The notes under the pieces are model-generated. The model was not told the origin of the DNA and made no database searches. It saw nothing but the letters and a program-made list of their open reading frames with translations. Shown here one piece after another: positions 8,870 to 19,300 of a DNA stretch of 64,000 bases (its first letter is position 1; each line of letters starts with the position of its first letter). The DNA comes from Rhynchopus euleeides (lineage: Eukaryota; Euglenozoa; Diplonemea; Diplonemida; Diplonemidae). The stretch spans positions 124,001-188,000 of the forward strand of contig OY723314.1 in assembly GCA_963210315.1 (NCBI GenBank), in the 5' to 3' direction. The position numbers and the translations under genes are program-made.

Positions 8870-10200
8870 CATGTTTTTTGAACGATTTTGAACGATTTTT
8901 GGCCGTGCTCGTCGCGTCCCCCGGTGAGGGGGGACGCTGTTTCGTGTTCTCCTTGCCGCACGGAGGCATTGCCTTACGTCGCCTCTTCCTCTTTTCCTTT
9001 ATGGGCGGGTTAGTCTGGCTCAGAGGGCGGGACCGTGCTGATATGCACAGTGACGACTCTCCCTTTTTTTGTTGTGCCCGCCTCCTGCCGAGTCGTGGCT
9101 GCTGCCTCTCAGACTGGGGGCGGGCGGTCGCCGACGCTGACGCGCCTGGCGGCCCGTGGAAAGTGACGTGGGTCTGGGGGTGGGGGGGGGGGTGCTGGGG
9201 TGTCAGGCCGAAGCCCTTGACCGCTGTTGATTTTTGCAGGTTTCACGAGATCAGGTAGTCCTTCTCGCTGTGCTCCGTCACCCCTGCCTCAGCCAGGTAG
9301 CGTAGGGCCCCCTTGCAGTTGTGCAGCAGCAGGTTGTGCACGCTTGTGGCTGTGAGGTGGTGTCGGGCTGACGCTGTCGCGGGACAGCCGAAGAATAGGT
9401 GCTTCAGCGAGACCCCAGGCGGGGGGCTGTCCGGCGCAAGCTTCAGGCAGGGTTTGCACGGTGGTTGTGCGCTGCCCGGGACGTCGTGGTCGTACACCAG
9501 GCGGTGGTGGTCGGCCCGGAGGCGGCGGATGGTGGTTTCCCCTAAGCGGGTAAGGCCCTCCATGCGGAGGTCAGGGCGCTGCAGTCGCGTCTCCCCGATT
9601 CCTGACCGATACGCGTACACGCTGTCTGTGCGGGGCAACGTGGTCCCGCTGTATATGTGTCGGCGGAGGGTGACACGGGCCGACGCGAGGCTGATCGGCT
9701 CCATCTGGGGCTTGAACGCACCGATCTGCGCCTGCTTGTCAGCAAGTTCGTTCCCTACCACCCCAACATGCGACGGGATGTAGCGGAGGTGGGTGGTGGC
9801 ATCGTATGTTTGGGCGAGCTTGCGCAGCCTCTGCCAGATGTCCCATTCGGTGGACCCCCTCGCTCGCTGGGGGCCGCTCAGCAGTGCATTCAGTGCGCTC
9901 TGCGAGTCGGTGAGGATGGCGACCGTTTCGCCTTGGGTTACCACGGTGCATAGGTGGGCGAGGGATTCTCTGATGGCCACCAGCTCTGCCTGGTAGCTGA
10001 TGCAACGGAGTCCTGCCGGCCAGGCGAGCTTTTTCTTGAGGCGGCCCTCCGGCATGCTGTACACCGCTGCGCCCGCGCCGCCCTGTTGCTGCCGCGATGT
10101 GGAGTTGGAGACTGACCCGTCGGTGTTTTTTTTCCCTCTTGTGTCCCATGCCTTGTTTGCAGTGATCGCATTGTTGGCCATCCTTGCTGTAGTTCGGCAT
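8870..10200 (-). mobile_element. 5'-truncated LINE: RNase H, C-terminus and 3' UTR
   Basis: The reading frame on the minus strand ends at 9243 and carries a full RNase H domain. Downstream (9,242 to 8,870) is a ~370-bp 3' UTR ending in GATTTTTGGCCGTGCTCG ... repeats of ATCGTTCAAA. The same C-terminus and 3' UTR recur on the plus strand at 28,641-29,229, which fixes the element's 3' end. No RT domain is present, so this copy is truncated at its 5' side, somewhere near 10,150-10,250. Confidence 0.8.
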
Positions 10201-10577
10201 GCCGCCCTTCCCACCTTCCCCCACCCCCTCCCCGGCGGTTTTGCTCTCCGTGTGGTTTGGTGGTACTGGTGAGCCATCTGGGGAAAGAACCTTGACAATC
10301 CCGGGCCGGCAGTACGTTCGTCACCCCCACGGGCTCGGCCGGTTTCTAAACCTTTAGGCAATCTACGTCCGCAGGCCAAGAACCCGGTGTGCAGATGCAC
10401 GTTGGGAGCCCCCTGAAGTCCGCACACGCCCTCTCTGAGTAGTCCCCGACCAAGCGCTGGCCTCTCTGACCGACTACCATGCCGCCGCAGGCCAAGAACC
10501 CGGTGTGCCGAAGCACGTTGGGAGCCCCCTGAAGTCAACACAGCACCCCGCCAGTGGCTCCAGCTGTCCCTCCCCAT
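9243..10577 (-). pseudogene. LINE ORF remnant: RNase H domain and C-terminal CxxC region
   Basis: An open frame of 444 codons in which residues ~150-285 form an RNase H domain: D153 (TDGS), E198 (QAELVAI), D224 (LTDSQSAL) and the IPSHVGVVGNELAD stretch (D280). A C-terminal CKPC ... FFGCPATASARHH segment (about 370-410) resembles the Cys/His tail of ingi/I-type LINEs. The first ~140 codons overlap a 115-bp tandem duplication and are probably not part of the protein. In a full element this enzyme removes RNA from the cDNA hybrid. It has no RT, so it cannot move by itself. Confidence 0.8.
10280..10560. repeat. Two copies of a ~115-bp repeat
   Basis: The segment CAGGCCAAGAACCCGG ... GGGAGCCCCCTGAAGTC occurs at about 10,373-10,420 and again at about 10,488-10,536, 115 bp apart. 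The function is unknown. Confidence 0.7.
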
Positions 10578-10788
10578 GTCAGAGTTGACGGAAAAAGGCG
10601 GACCCTCTTTTGTCCCAGTGCTCCGTGCTATGCACTGGGACCCCGTTGCCCAGGCGGACCAGCCTGGGGGAGCCCTCGGGGTGTGGGGTTGAGTTTTACG
10701 ACTTCCCTAGGTCTTAGGTAGTTTAAGGTCGTGCCCAGGACCTTTGGTGCGAGGTGCCAGGAGACCGTTTTTTGGGCTTTGTGCTACG
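10561..10788. other. Intergenic, nothing recognised
   Basis: No gene or clear repeat is seen between the LINE remnant and the hairpin repeats. Confidence 0.4.
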
Positions 10789-10865
10789 TAACAAATCGTT
10801 TACACCCAAAAAAACGTCGCCCAGAGGGTATTTCTGACCTTCCTTTGGGTGTAAACGATTTGTTA
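10789..10865. repeat. 77-bp hairpin repeat, copy 1
   Basis: Inverted arms TAACAAATCGTTTACACC / GGTGTAAACGATTTGTTA are separated by ~35 bp. It is probably a miniature TIR element or an inverted-repeat site. Confidence 0.75.
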
Positions 10866-10977
10866 TGCGGTTCTGTGACTGTTCAGCGCCATTTTCGTGG
10901 ACCCTTCCAAAGGGCCCCCTCAAGGGTTTTTGTTTTTCCCGCACTCCAAAACACGATTTCATGAATTTTGGACAACG

Positions 10978-11054
10978 TAACAAATCGTTTACACCCGAAG
11001 AAGCGTCTCCCGGAGGGCATTCCTGACCTTCCTTCGGGTGTAAACGATTTGTTA
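10978..11054. repeat. 77-bp hairpin repeat, copy 2
   Basis: The same length and arms as the copy at 10,789, exactly 189 bp downstream. The flanks (GCGGTTCTGTGA...GTTCAGC) also match, so the two form a tandem duplication of ~189 bp that includes the hairpin. Confidence 0.75.
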
Positions 11055-11129
11055 TGCGGTTCTGTGATAGTTCAGCCGCATTCTCATGGTCGACCCCAAA
11101 TGCCCCGCAGGCCGAGTGTTTGCCGAGGT

Positions 11130-11610
11130 GTTCGGCCGGATAAAGGCGAGTACATGCCCGTTTGCACCCTGGATGCTGTCCGTTGCGGCAGAAAGGAAGA
11201 AGAGATGCTGCCCGTTTGCAGCCGTTGTGATGCAGCACGAAGGCCCGTACATGCCGGTTTGAAGCCCAGATGCTGCCCGTTCGCGGCCGTTGTGATGCAG
11301 GGTGAGGTCCAGTACATGCCCGTTTGAACTCTGCATGCTGTCCGTTTGCGGCAGGATGAAGTCCAGTACATGCCCGTTTGCGGAAGGCACAGGGTTAGTA
11401 CATGCCCGTTTCGACCCCACGTTGTGCCGGATGAAGTCTAGTACATGCCCGTTTGGACTCTGAATGCTGCCCGTTTGCCAAGGGCAAAGGGCGAGGACAT
11501 GCAATTGTGAAGATGTGATGCAGCATGAAGGCTAGTACATGCCCGTTTGAACTCGAGATGCTGCCCGTTTGGTTCAGAATGAAGTCCAGTACATGCGCGG
11601 TTGGAGGTTC
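11130..11610. repeat. Degenerate tandem repeat around GTACATGCCCGTTTG
   Basis: The words TACATGCCCGTTTG and GATGCTGCCCGTTTG alternate about ten times at irregular 35-95 bp intervals. Frames on both strands are open only because of the repeat. It lies left of the 31-bp satellite and could be the subterminal word region of a further element. Confidence 0.6.
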
Positions 11611-11726
11611 CGACGTGGGCTGGGCTGGGTGTGGGTCGGCACCTCGTTCTCTGACAAGGCCACACAGGGTAATTCAAGCTTCATTTTTTTTCAGCTGAAA
11701 ATAGCTGAAGTGTCCCTCTGCTACTC

Positions 11727-12488
11727 GTAGAGGTGCGGAAAGTATCGGGGCAACCTCGCAGAGGTGCGGAAAGTAATGGGGCAACCTCGTAGAGGTGCGG
11801 AAAATATCGGGGCAACCTCGTAGAGGTGCGGAAAGTATCGGGGCAACCTCGCAGAGGTGCGGAAAGTAATGGGGCAACCTCGTAGAGGTGCGGAAAGTAT
11901 CGGGGCAACCTCGCAGAGGTGCGGAAAATATCGGGGCAACCTCGTAGAGGTGCGGAAAGTATCGGGGCAACCTCGCAGAGGTGCGGAAAGTAATGGGGCA
12001 ACCTCGTAGAGGTGCGGAAAGTATCGGGGCAACCTCGCAGAGGTGCGGAAAGTATCGGGGCAACCTCGTAGAGGTGCGGAAAATATCGGGGCAACCTCGT
12101 GGAGGTGCGGAAAATATTGGGGCAACCTCGCAGAGGTGCGGAAAGTATCGGGGCAACCTCGTAGAGGTGCGGAAAATATCGGGGCAACCTCGTGGAGGTG
12201 CGGAAAATATTGGGGCAACCTCGCAGTGGTGCGGAAAATGTCGGGGCAACCTCGCAGAGGTGCGGAAAATGTCGGGGCAACCTCGCAGAGGTGCGGAAAG
12301 TATCGGGGCAACCTCGCAGAGGTGCGGAAAATGTCGGGGCAACCTCGCAGAGGTGCGGAAAATATCGGGGCAACCTCGTGGAGGTGCGGAAAATATCGGG
12401 GCAACCTCGTGGAGGTGCGGAAAATATTGGGGCAACCTCGCAGAGATGCGGAAAATATCGGGGCAACCTCGCAGAGGTGCGGAAAGTA
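11727..12488. repeat. 31-bp satellite GAGGTGCGGAAA, left part
   Basis: About 24 copies of a 31-bp unit (GAGGTGCGGAAAGTATCGG + GGCAACCTCGCA), with the period verified at 11730/11761. Variation is limited to a few positions (GTA/ATA, TCG/TTG/ATG, GCA/GTA/GTG). The array resumes at 23,401 after an insertion. Confidence 0.95.
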
Positions 12489-13125
12489 CCCTGTCAGGAG
12501 CACCAAGTCCTGGGTAAGACGTTAAACTGCCTGGGGGGGCCGTCCCCGGACCATGACGGGTGCCTGCACCAGGAGTCTAGCACGGCCGTGGTCCAGGGCA
12601 TGACCGAAAACTGCTTGGGTAACGAGGCTCCCCAGACCAGGATGGGTGGAGACACCCGGAGTCTAAATAGTCACACCACGTCAGGCCAGACCTTCGCATT
12701 GCACTCCGCGAAGACTGCCACACAGCCGCGGGGCAGGTGTGCAGCCTGTGGAAAACCTCGTACAGAAAAGACTGTAAGGGACGACAGCCCCGCCGAGGCG
12801 ATACAGCGCCAGACGCGGCCCGAGTTTCTGGAGACCGACCGGGGAACTGGTTCGTCTTCAGGATAAGCGCCTCACAGAGGACTGATCCTCACCTGTGTGA
12901 TCCGTGAACCTCAGCCCCATGGTGCTGGAGTGGAGCGGGTGCCTCGACCTCTTTTCGGGTTTTTTTCTATTTCTTTATTTTCTTTTGGGTGCGTCCACCA
13001 AAGAAAACGTGGCCACCCACTCGCAGAGGCTCCCGAAAGCTCCAGCATCAGCTCGAGGTTCATGGAGTAGATCGGTGTCTCCAGAAGAAGGGGATGTCCG
13101 GTCGAAGAAGACAAACGACGAAGAC
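12489..13125 (+). mobile_element. Poly(A) retroposon, 5' part (continues at 23,360-23,398)
   Basis: The retroposon broke the 31-bp array after AAAGTA (12,483-12,488). Its 3' end lies at 23,384-23,398 as a poly(A) tract, followed by AAAGTA and resumption of the array in phase, so AAAGTA is a target duplication. Total length without the nested transposon is about 680 bp. It begins CCCTGTCAGGAGCACC and encodes no clear protein, like short non-autonomous LINE partners. A T-rich stretch at ~12,955-12,990 lies inside. Confidence 0.75.
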
Positions 13126-13700
13126 TAGAGGAGGCATAGCCTGCTGACCTGGCTGTCTAAAAAATTATTTTTTTTAAAATCGCATTGTCTTTTCGACCCT
13201 ATACCAAAAGTGGTCCCAAATCGGTCCGGGACGACCGTCCACAACCGTCCACACTCTCTAAATGCTCGATGTTGCATTTTAAATTCAAAAATTCACATTT
13301 TCCAGCCAACTGGGCCAGTTTCCTTAGGAAAATGGCTCAAAATCGCAAACACTCCATTTCTACGGGCCACCACAGGCCAATAGAGTACCAAAATCGGTTT
13401 TTTCGCATTCTACGGCCTCAGGCAGACCGTCCACACCCAAAAATCACCCCCAGGTGGTCAATATTGGGGTGTTCTGGCACTTTTTCACCTGTGGACGGTT
13501 GTGGACGGCTGTGGATGGCTGTGGATGGTTGTGGACGGCTGTGGACGGTCTGCCAAGAGGTTACTGGAGGTTGCTAGGCTGCGGGCGGACCGTCCACACC
13601 CAAAAAACACCCCCAGTTGGTCACGATGGGGACGGTACGTCTCTTTTTCGTCTGTAGACGGTTGTGGACGGTCTGCCAATAGGTTGCTCCAGGATGCGAG
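13126..13700. repeat. Left terminal region with repeated CCGTCCACA word
   Basis: The word CCGTCCACA or its complement TGTGGACGG appears at least ten times (pairs near 13,231 and 13,241, then 13,429, a run at 13,492-13,550, 13,588, 13,655-13,670). In the homologous left end of the 25,246 element, matching positions hold TCCTCTTCA instead. These look like element-specific protein-binding sites. Confidence 0.8.
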
Positions 13701-16141
13701 ATTGTTCTCGGTAGGTCACCGACTGTAACCGATTGTTCTCGGCATGTAACCGATTGTAACCGATTGTAACCGATTGTTCTTGGCATGTATCCGATTGTAA
13801 CCGATTGTCTTCGTCATGTAACCGATTGTAACCGATCGTTCTTGGCATGTAACCGATTGTCACCGATTGTCCTCGTCATGTAACCGATTGTAACCGATTG
13901 TTCTTGGCATGTAACCGATTGTCACCGATTGTCCTCGTCATGTAACCGATTGTAACCGATCGTTCTTGGCATGTAACCGATTGTAACCGATTGTCCTCGT
14001 CATGTAACCGATTGTAACCGATCGTTCTTGGCCTGTAACCGATTGTAACCGATTGTTCTTGGCATGTAACCGATTGTCACCGATTGTCCTCGTCATGTAA
14101 CCGATTGTAACCGATCGTTCTTGGCATGTAACCGATTGTAACCGATTGTCCTCGTCATGTAACCGATTGTAACCGATCGTTCTTGGCATGTAACCGATTG
14201 TAACTGATTGTTCTCGGCATGTAACCGATTGTAACCGATTGTTCTTGGCCTGTAACCGATTGTAACCGATTGTTCTTGGCATGTAACCGATTGTCACCGA
14301 TTGTCCTCGTCATGTAACCGATTGTAACCGATCGTTCTTGGCATGTAACCGATTGTAACTGATTGTTCTCGGCATGTAACCGATTGTAACCGATTGTTCT
14401 TGGCCTGTAACCGATTGTAACCGATTGTTCTCGGCATGTAACCGATTGTAACCGATTGCCCTCGTCATGTAACCGATTGTAACCGATCGTTCTTGGCATG
14501 TAACCGATTGTAACCGATTGTTCTCGGCATGTAACCGATTGTAACCGATTGTCCTCGTCATGTAACCGATTGTAACCGATCGTTCTTGGCATGTAACCGA
14601 TTGTAACTGATTGTTCTCGGCATGTAACCGATTGTAACCGATTGTTCTCGGCATGTCACCGATTGTAACCGATTGTCCTCGTCATGTAACCGATTGTAAC
14701 CGATCGTTCTTGGCATGTAACCGATTGTAACCGATTGTTCTCGTCATGTAACCGATTGTAACTGATTGTTCTTGGCATGTAACCGATTGTAACCGATCGT
14801 TCTTGGCATGTAACCGATTGTAACCGATTGTTCTTGGCCTGTAACCGATTGTTCTCGGCATGTAACCGATTGTAACTGATTGTTCTCGGCATGTAACCGA
14901 TTGTAACCGATTGTTCTTGGCCTGTAACCGATTGTAACCGATTGTTCTTGGCATGTAACCGATTGTCACCGATTGTCCTCGTCATGTAACCGATTGTAAC
15001 CGATCGTTCTTGGCATGTAACCGATTGTAACTGATTGTTCTCGGCATGTAACCGATTGTAACCGATTGTTCTTGGCCTGTAACCGATTGTAACCGATTGT
15101 TCTCGGCATGTAACCGATTGTAACCGATTGCCCTCGTCATGTAACCGATTGTAACCGATCGTTCTTGGCATGTAACCGATTGTAACCGATTGTTCTCGGC
15201 ATGTAACCGATTGTAACCGATTGTCCTCGTCATGTAACCGATTGTAACCGATCGTTCTTGGCATGTAACCGATTGTAACTGATTGTTCTCGGCATGTAAC
15301 CGATTGTAACCGATTGTTCTCGGCATGTCACCGATTGTAACCGATTGTCCTCGTCATGTAACCGATTGTAACCGATCGTTCTTGGCATGTAACCGATTGT
15401 AACCGATTGTTCTCGTCATGTAACCGATTGTAACTGATTGTTCTTGGCATGTAACCGATTGTAACCGATCGTTCTTGGCATGTAACCGATTGTAACCGAT
15501 TGTTCTTGGCCTGTAACCGATTGTTCTCGGCATGTAACCGATTGTAACCGATTGTCCTCGTCATGTAACCGATTGTAACCGATCGTTCTTGGCATGTAAC
15601 CGATTGTAACCGATTGTTCTTGGCCTGTAACCGATTGTTCTCGGCATGTAACCGATTGTAACCGATTGTTCTTGGCCTGTAACCGATTGTAACCGATTGT
15701 TCTCGGCATGTAACCGATTGTAACCGATTGTTCTCGGCATGTAACCGATTGTAATCGATCGTTCTTGGCATGTAACCGATTGTAACCGATTGTTCTCGGC
15801 ATGTAACCGATTGTAACCGATTGTTCTCGTCATGTAACCGATTGTAACCGATCGTTCTTGGCATGTAACCGATTGTAACCGATTGTTCTCGGCATGTAAC
15901 CGATTGTAACCGATTGTTCTCGTCATGTAACCGATTGTAACCGATCGTTCTTGGCATGTAACCGATTGTAACTGATTGTTCTTGGCATGTAACCGATTGT
16001 AACCGATTGCCCTCGTCATGTAACCGATTGTAACCGATTGTAACCGATTGTTCTTGGCATGTAACCGATTGTAACCGATCGTTCTTGGCATGTAACCGAT
16101 TGTAACCGATTGTTCTTGGCATGTAACCGATTGTAACCGAA
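13700..16141. repeat. 31-bp satellite CATGTAACCGATTGTAACC, about 78 units
   Basis: The unit is an 11-bp part (TCTTGGCATGT or variants) plus two 10-bp words AACCGATTGT. Units with one or three words also occur (21 and 41 bp). A 672-bp block is duplicated (14,310-14,654 and 14,982-15,326 correspond). All reading frames on the minus strand stay open, but only as repeats. The array ends 170 bp upstream of the transposase start. Confidence 0.95.
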
Positions 16142-16310
16142 ACAGAACGGTGTCTCCCCTTGCCCCCTCCACTCTCGGTCACTCTGCGTGCCTCCCAGAT
16201 GTTGTGTGCGGACCCCTCAGCAGACTGCTTAACTTTAACTTTGCTGCACCTACGTTGCTCACACAGCACTAACCCACTGCAGGCACTGGCACGTTCCACA
16301 GCTTCTGATA
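16142..16310 (+). promoter_or_regulatory. Presumed promoter / 5' leader of the transposon gene
   Basis: This 170-bp stretch lies between satellite and start codon. Two acceptor-like sites, TTGCTCACACAG and CTAACCCACTGCAG (with a branch-like CTAAC), lie 30-50 bp before the ATG and could receive a 5' exon or a spliced leader. No promoter consensus is recognised. Confidence 0.35.
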
Positions 16311-19300
16311 ATGTCCGGCTTGGTTACCTTCGCGGAAGCGTGCAAGCTGCAGGGTATCCCAGACGAGACTACGGGGAAGGTCGCGGGTGCGCTTCTCCGC
16401 AACGCAGGATGGCCGAAACCCGTAACGAGCCGGACCTCAAACGGCGTGCAGAAGATGTATTGCTTGGCAGATATCCGTCGGCCCAATCCCCTCTCCTCCG
16501 AAGAGGCAATCCGGCAGTTGACTGCTTCGTCCCCGGGCCGCTGCTTCCCCGACGATGTCCTGATCGCTCCTCTGGGTGAGCCCGATGATCTCGCTGATCA
16601 GGCGGCGCTCCTCCCCCACCCCGAGGATGCGGATCCCGTCTCGCAGAGCGTGATCTCGGCGGTCACGCGGGGTCCTGCTGCTGCTGGCAACGACGAGCCT
16701 GATGAGCCTGAGGCGCCTCCGTCACCGACTCCCGTGCCGCCGAAACCTCTGCCTGCCGCGCTCCCACCGACGTCTCCGACGAGTCCCGCCGACGATGTCG
16801 ACATTGGTTCTTCTGTGTGCAGTGACCCTGCCGACCTCGCCAGCCTCGATGACCTCGCCGACCTCGCCGACTCCGCCTGCCCCGTTGACTCCGCCTCCCA
16901 CGCCAACACCGACTCCCCCGTTGCGACTGCGATGGACGCGTTGCGTGACGCTGTGGCTGCTGGTGAGGGGTGGTGCTGCATCAGCAGCGCCGAGTACCTG
17001 ACTCTCCTGCGCTCCCTCTTGCCCGCAGGTGCGAAGGTGTCGGACACCGCCCTCTTCTCCCTGGTGAAGGAGAACGCCGACTGCATGTCTTCTGCTCTGC
17101 ATCCTCACGAGAAGGGTAGTGATACCCGGGGGATGAAGAAGAAGTACTGCATCGGAAATGCAGTGCCGGGACGGCCGTGCAGCCTCCACTTCGTCGGACA
17201 GGGCACGCCTCCGCCGGCCCCCGTGGGGCGCCCCTCCAAGACCCTCCCCGAGCGGGTCTTGCAGGTCAAGGCTTTGCAGAAGGCCTTGCTGAGGGCGAAG
17301 GACCGCATTGCGCAGCTGACGGAGGAGTTGGCTGCTGCGCACGAGGTTCTCGGGCGCAAGGGGGACATTGTTCTTCGTGGGGTGACGGGCCGGAAGTCCT
17401 GCACCGAGCCCTACCCCATGAAGGTGCTGCGGGCGCTGTTGGAGTTGCGGATGGCTGGCATCGGTCAGGAGTCGTCGCGCAGGGTGCTGCGCGACATCAT
17501 CAAGCTCCTGAGCGATGGGGTGGAGATGCCGATCCCCTCTCGCTGGACGCTCCGCGAATTCGAGATCCCGAGCGGAGCGGCTTCCTTCGCCGTCTTCTTG
17601 GAGGATGTCGCGAGGACGCAGACCGGCGGAGGGGGCCTAGGCAAAGACCGGCAGAAGGCCACCCTCTCCCTCGCCCACGATGCCACCTCCTCCTTGGGCC
17701 GGAGTAGTGTCTCGCTGCACGTTGTCACCGCCCACGTCGCTGCAGACGAGAATCGCGTACGCGGGGCCTGCGCCTCCGCCCTCCCCCTGAAGAACGGGAA
17801 GGCTGCAGGGAAGACCTCCAACCTGCAGGCGGTCCGCCGCATAGTCTCCGCCCACAAGCTCCGTATTAGCAACGCCACCCTGAGCGACCATGCTAGCACG
17901 GAGGCGAAGGCGACCAGGGACGCGGGGGGCGCCATCGTCCACCTACGGTGCATGCACCATAAGGTTGGAGGCGCACTGAAGTACGCAGTGCAGACGGCGG
18001 GGAAGGCCTTGATGATGTCTCATCGGGTCGACCCGGCAGCCAACGTTGCCAGCGTACTTGCAGTCCTCGACCCGACAAACGGCCGGTCAACCGCCGGGGT
18101 CATTTTCGTGGATGCTGAGCTTGGGAAAGCACTTGACATGCGCTACCCCCGGGGCCTGGGGTTTGCCCGTGAGCGGGGGTCGAAGTGGCATGCCCGTCCT
18201 CAGCAGTGCTCCCGCCTCCTCAAGTTCTCCGCCTCCATCCTGGAGATGGTGAGAGAGGAGCGGTTCACCCCGACTGCGACAGAGATCCTCACTCTTCTGG
18301 GGACCCCCACCGTCGCCGCCTACTGTGCAGCCTGCCATTTCATTGGCAGCCTGTACTTGAGGTTCCTCAACGACCTCAAGCCCAGGCGGTTGAACGAGGA
18401 GACGGGCCGCCTCGAGGTCAACTTCGAGGCGGGATGGGGTGTGCTGAGGCCGCTGCACCTCCTCGCCCGCGACCTGAGCGCCGACTCCGCCGACAACGAC
18501 TTCCCTGCCCTGCGGAAGCATTGGGGACAACCCCGCCACGGTGAGGAGGAGGTGGGGCGGGCTGAGGCGTTGGAGGTGGTGAAGGATCACCACGATGTAT
18601 TTGCGGAGGTCTGGGTTCCCTGCATCCAGGGGTTTGCGAGCACATTGGCAAGGTTCATCGGCTACGATGAAGCTGCAATGGCGTCGGCATCACCCGAAGA
18701 CCTCCCTTCGCTACCCTCCACACAAGACCTCGCAGAGTGTGTGGCTGGGAATGCATCGTTCTTGGCGCAGAGGGCCCCCAACCTCTCTTCTGCTGCCTTG
18801 TCTGGGATTACCCAGAGCAAGGTGAACCGCTTCCTGTTGGGTTATGGCAACTGCAACAACGCAAGGTATGCAGGCTCTTCAGCCTCCTTTTTTCTCCCCT
18901 CCCTTCGTTCTTTTTTTTTACATCGCAACAACATATGCTGGCAGAGTCAGAACCGATAGATTTTTTTTATCTCATTCATTGTCATTCTCTCTTCCTCTCT
19001 TCTTCATGACTTTTCCAAGTCACGAAGAAGACTACTTCATTATCACCATTTCCTGTTTTCAGTGTGATTCGTCGTACAACCATTCCTTTCCATCGCCTTA
19101 CAGGTACGGCCGTTTGCTGCGCCAGGCGAAGCGGGCGCGGAAGAAGACCCGTGGCGGGATGTACACCGAGGCCGCGGCGAACACCGCCACGGGGGCTTCT
19201 GCGGCTGCGCTGAAGGCCGTCAGCGGGGTGGCCCACCCTGACCTCGTCCGCCTCTGCGCCCTCCACGCCATCCCTGTCACGGCGATGAGCAAGGGAAAGG

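Noticed and set aside
11690..11726. TIR ends for the element hosting the GAGGTGCGGAAA satellite
   Set aside because: I looked for inverted ends and flanking duplications around 10.7-11.7 kb and 23.8-25.1 kb and found no convincing pair.
13938..16299. Long open frames across the satellites (repeat proteins)
   Set aside because: Unit lengths of 31 and 11 bp are not multiples of 3, so every frame is open whenever the unit lacks stops; both strands show it. No start context or unique flanking domain.
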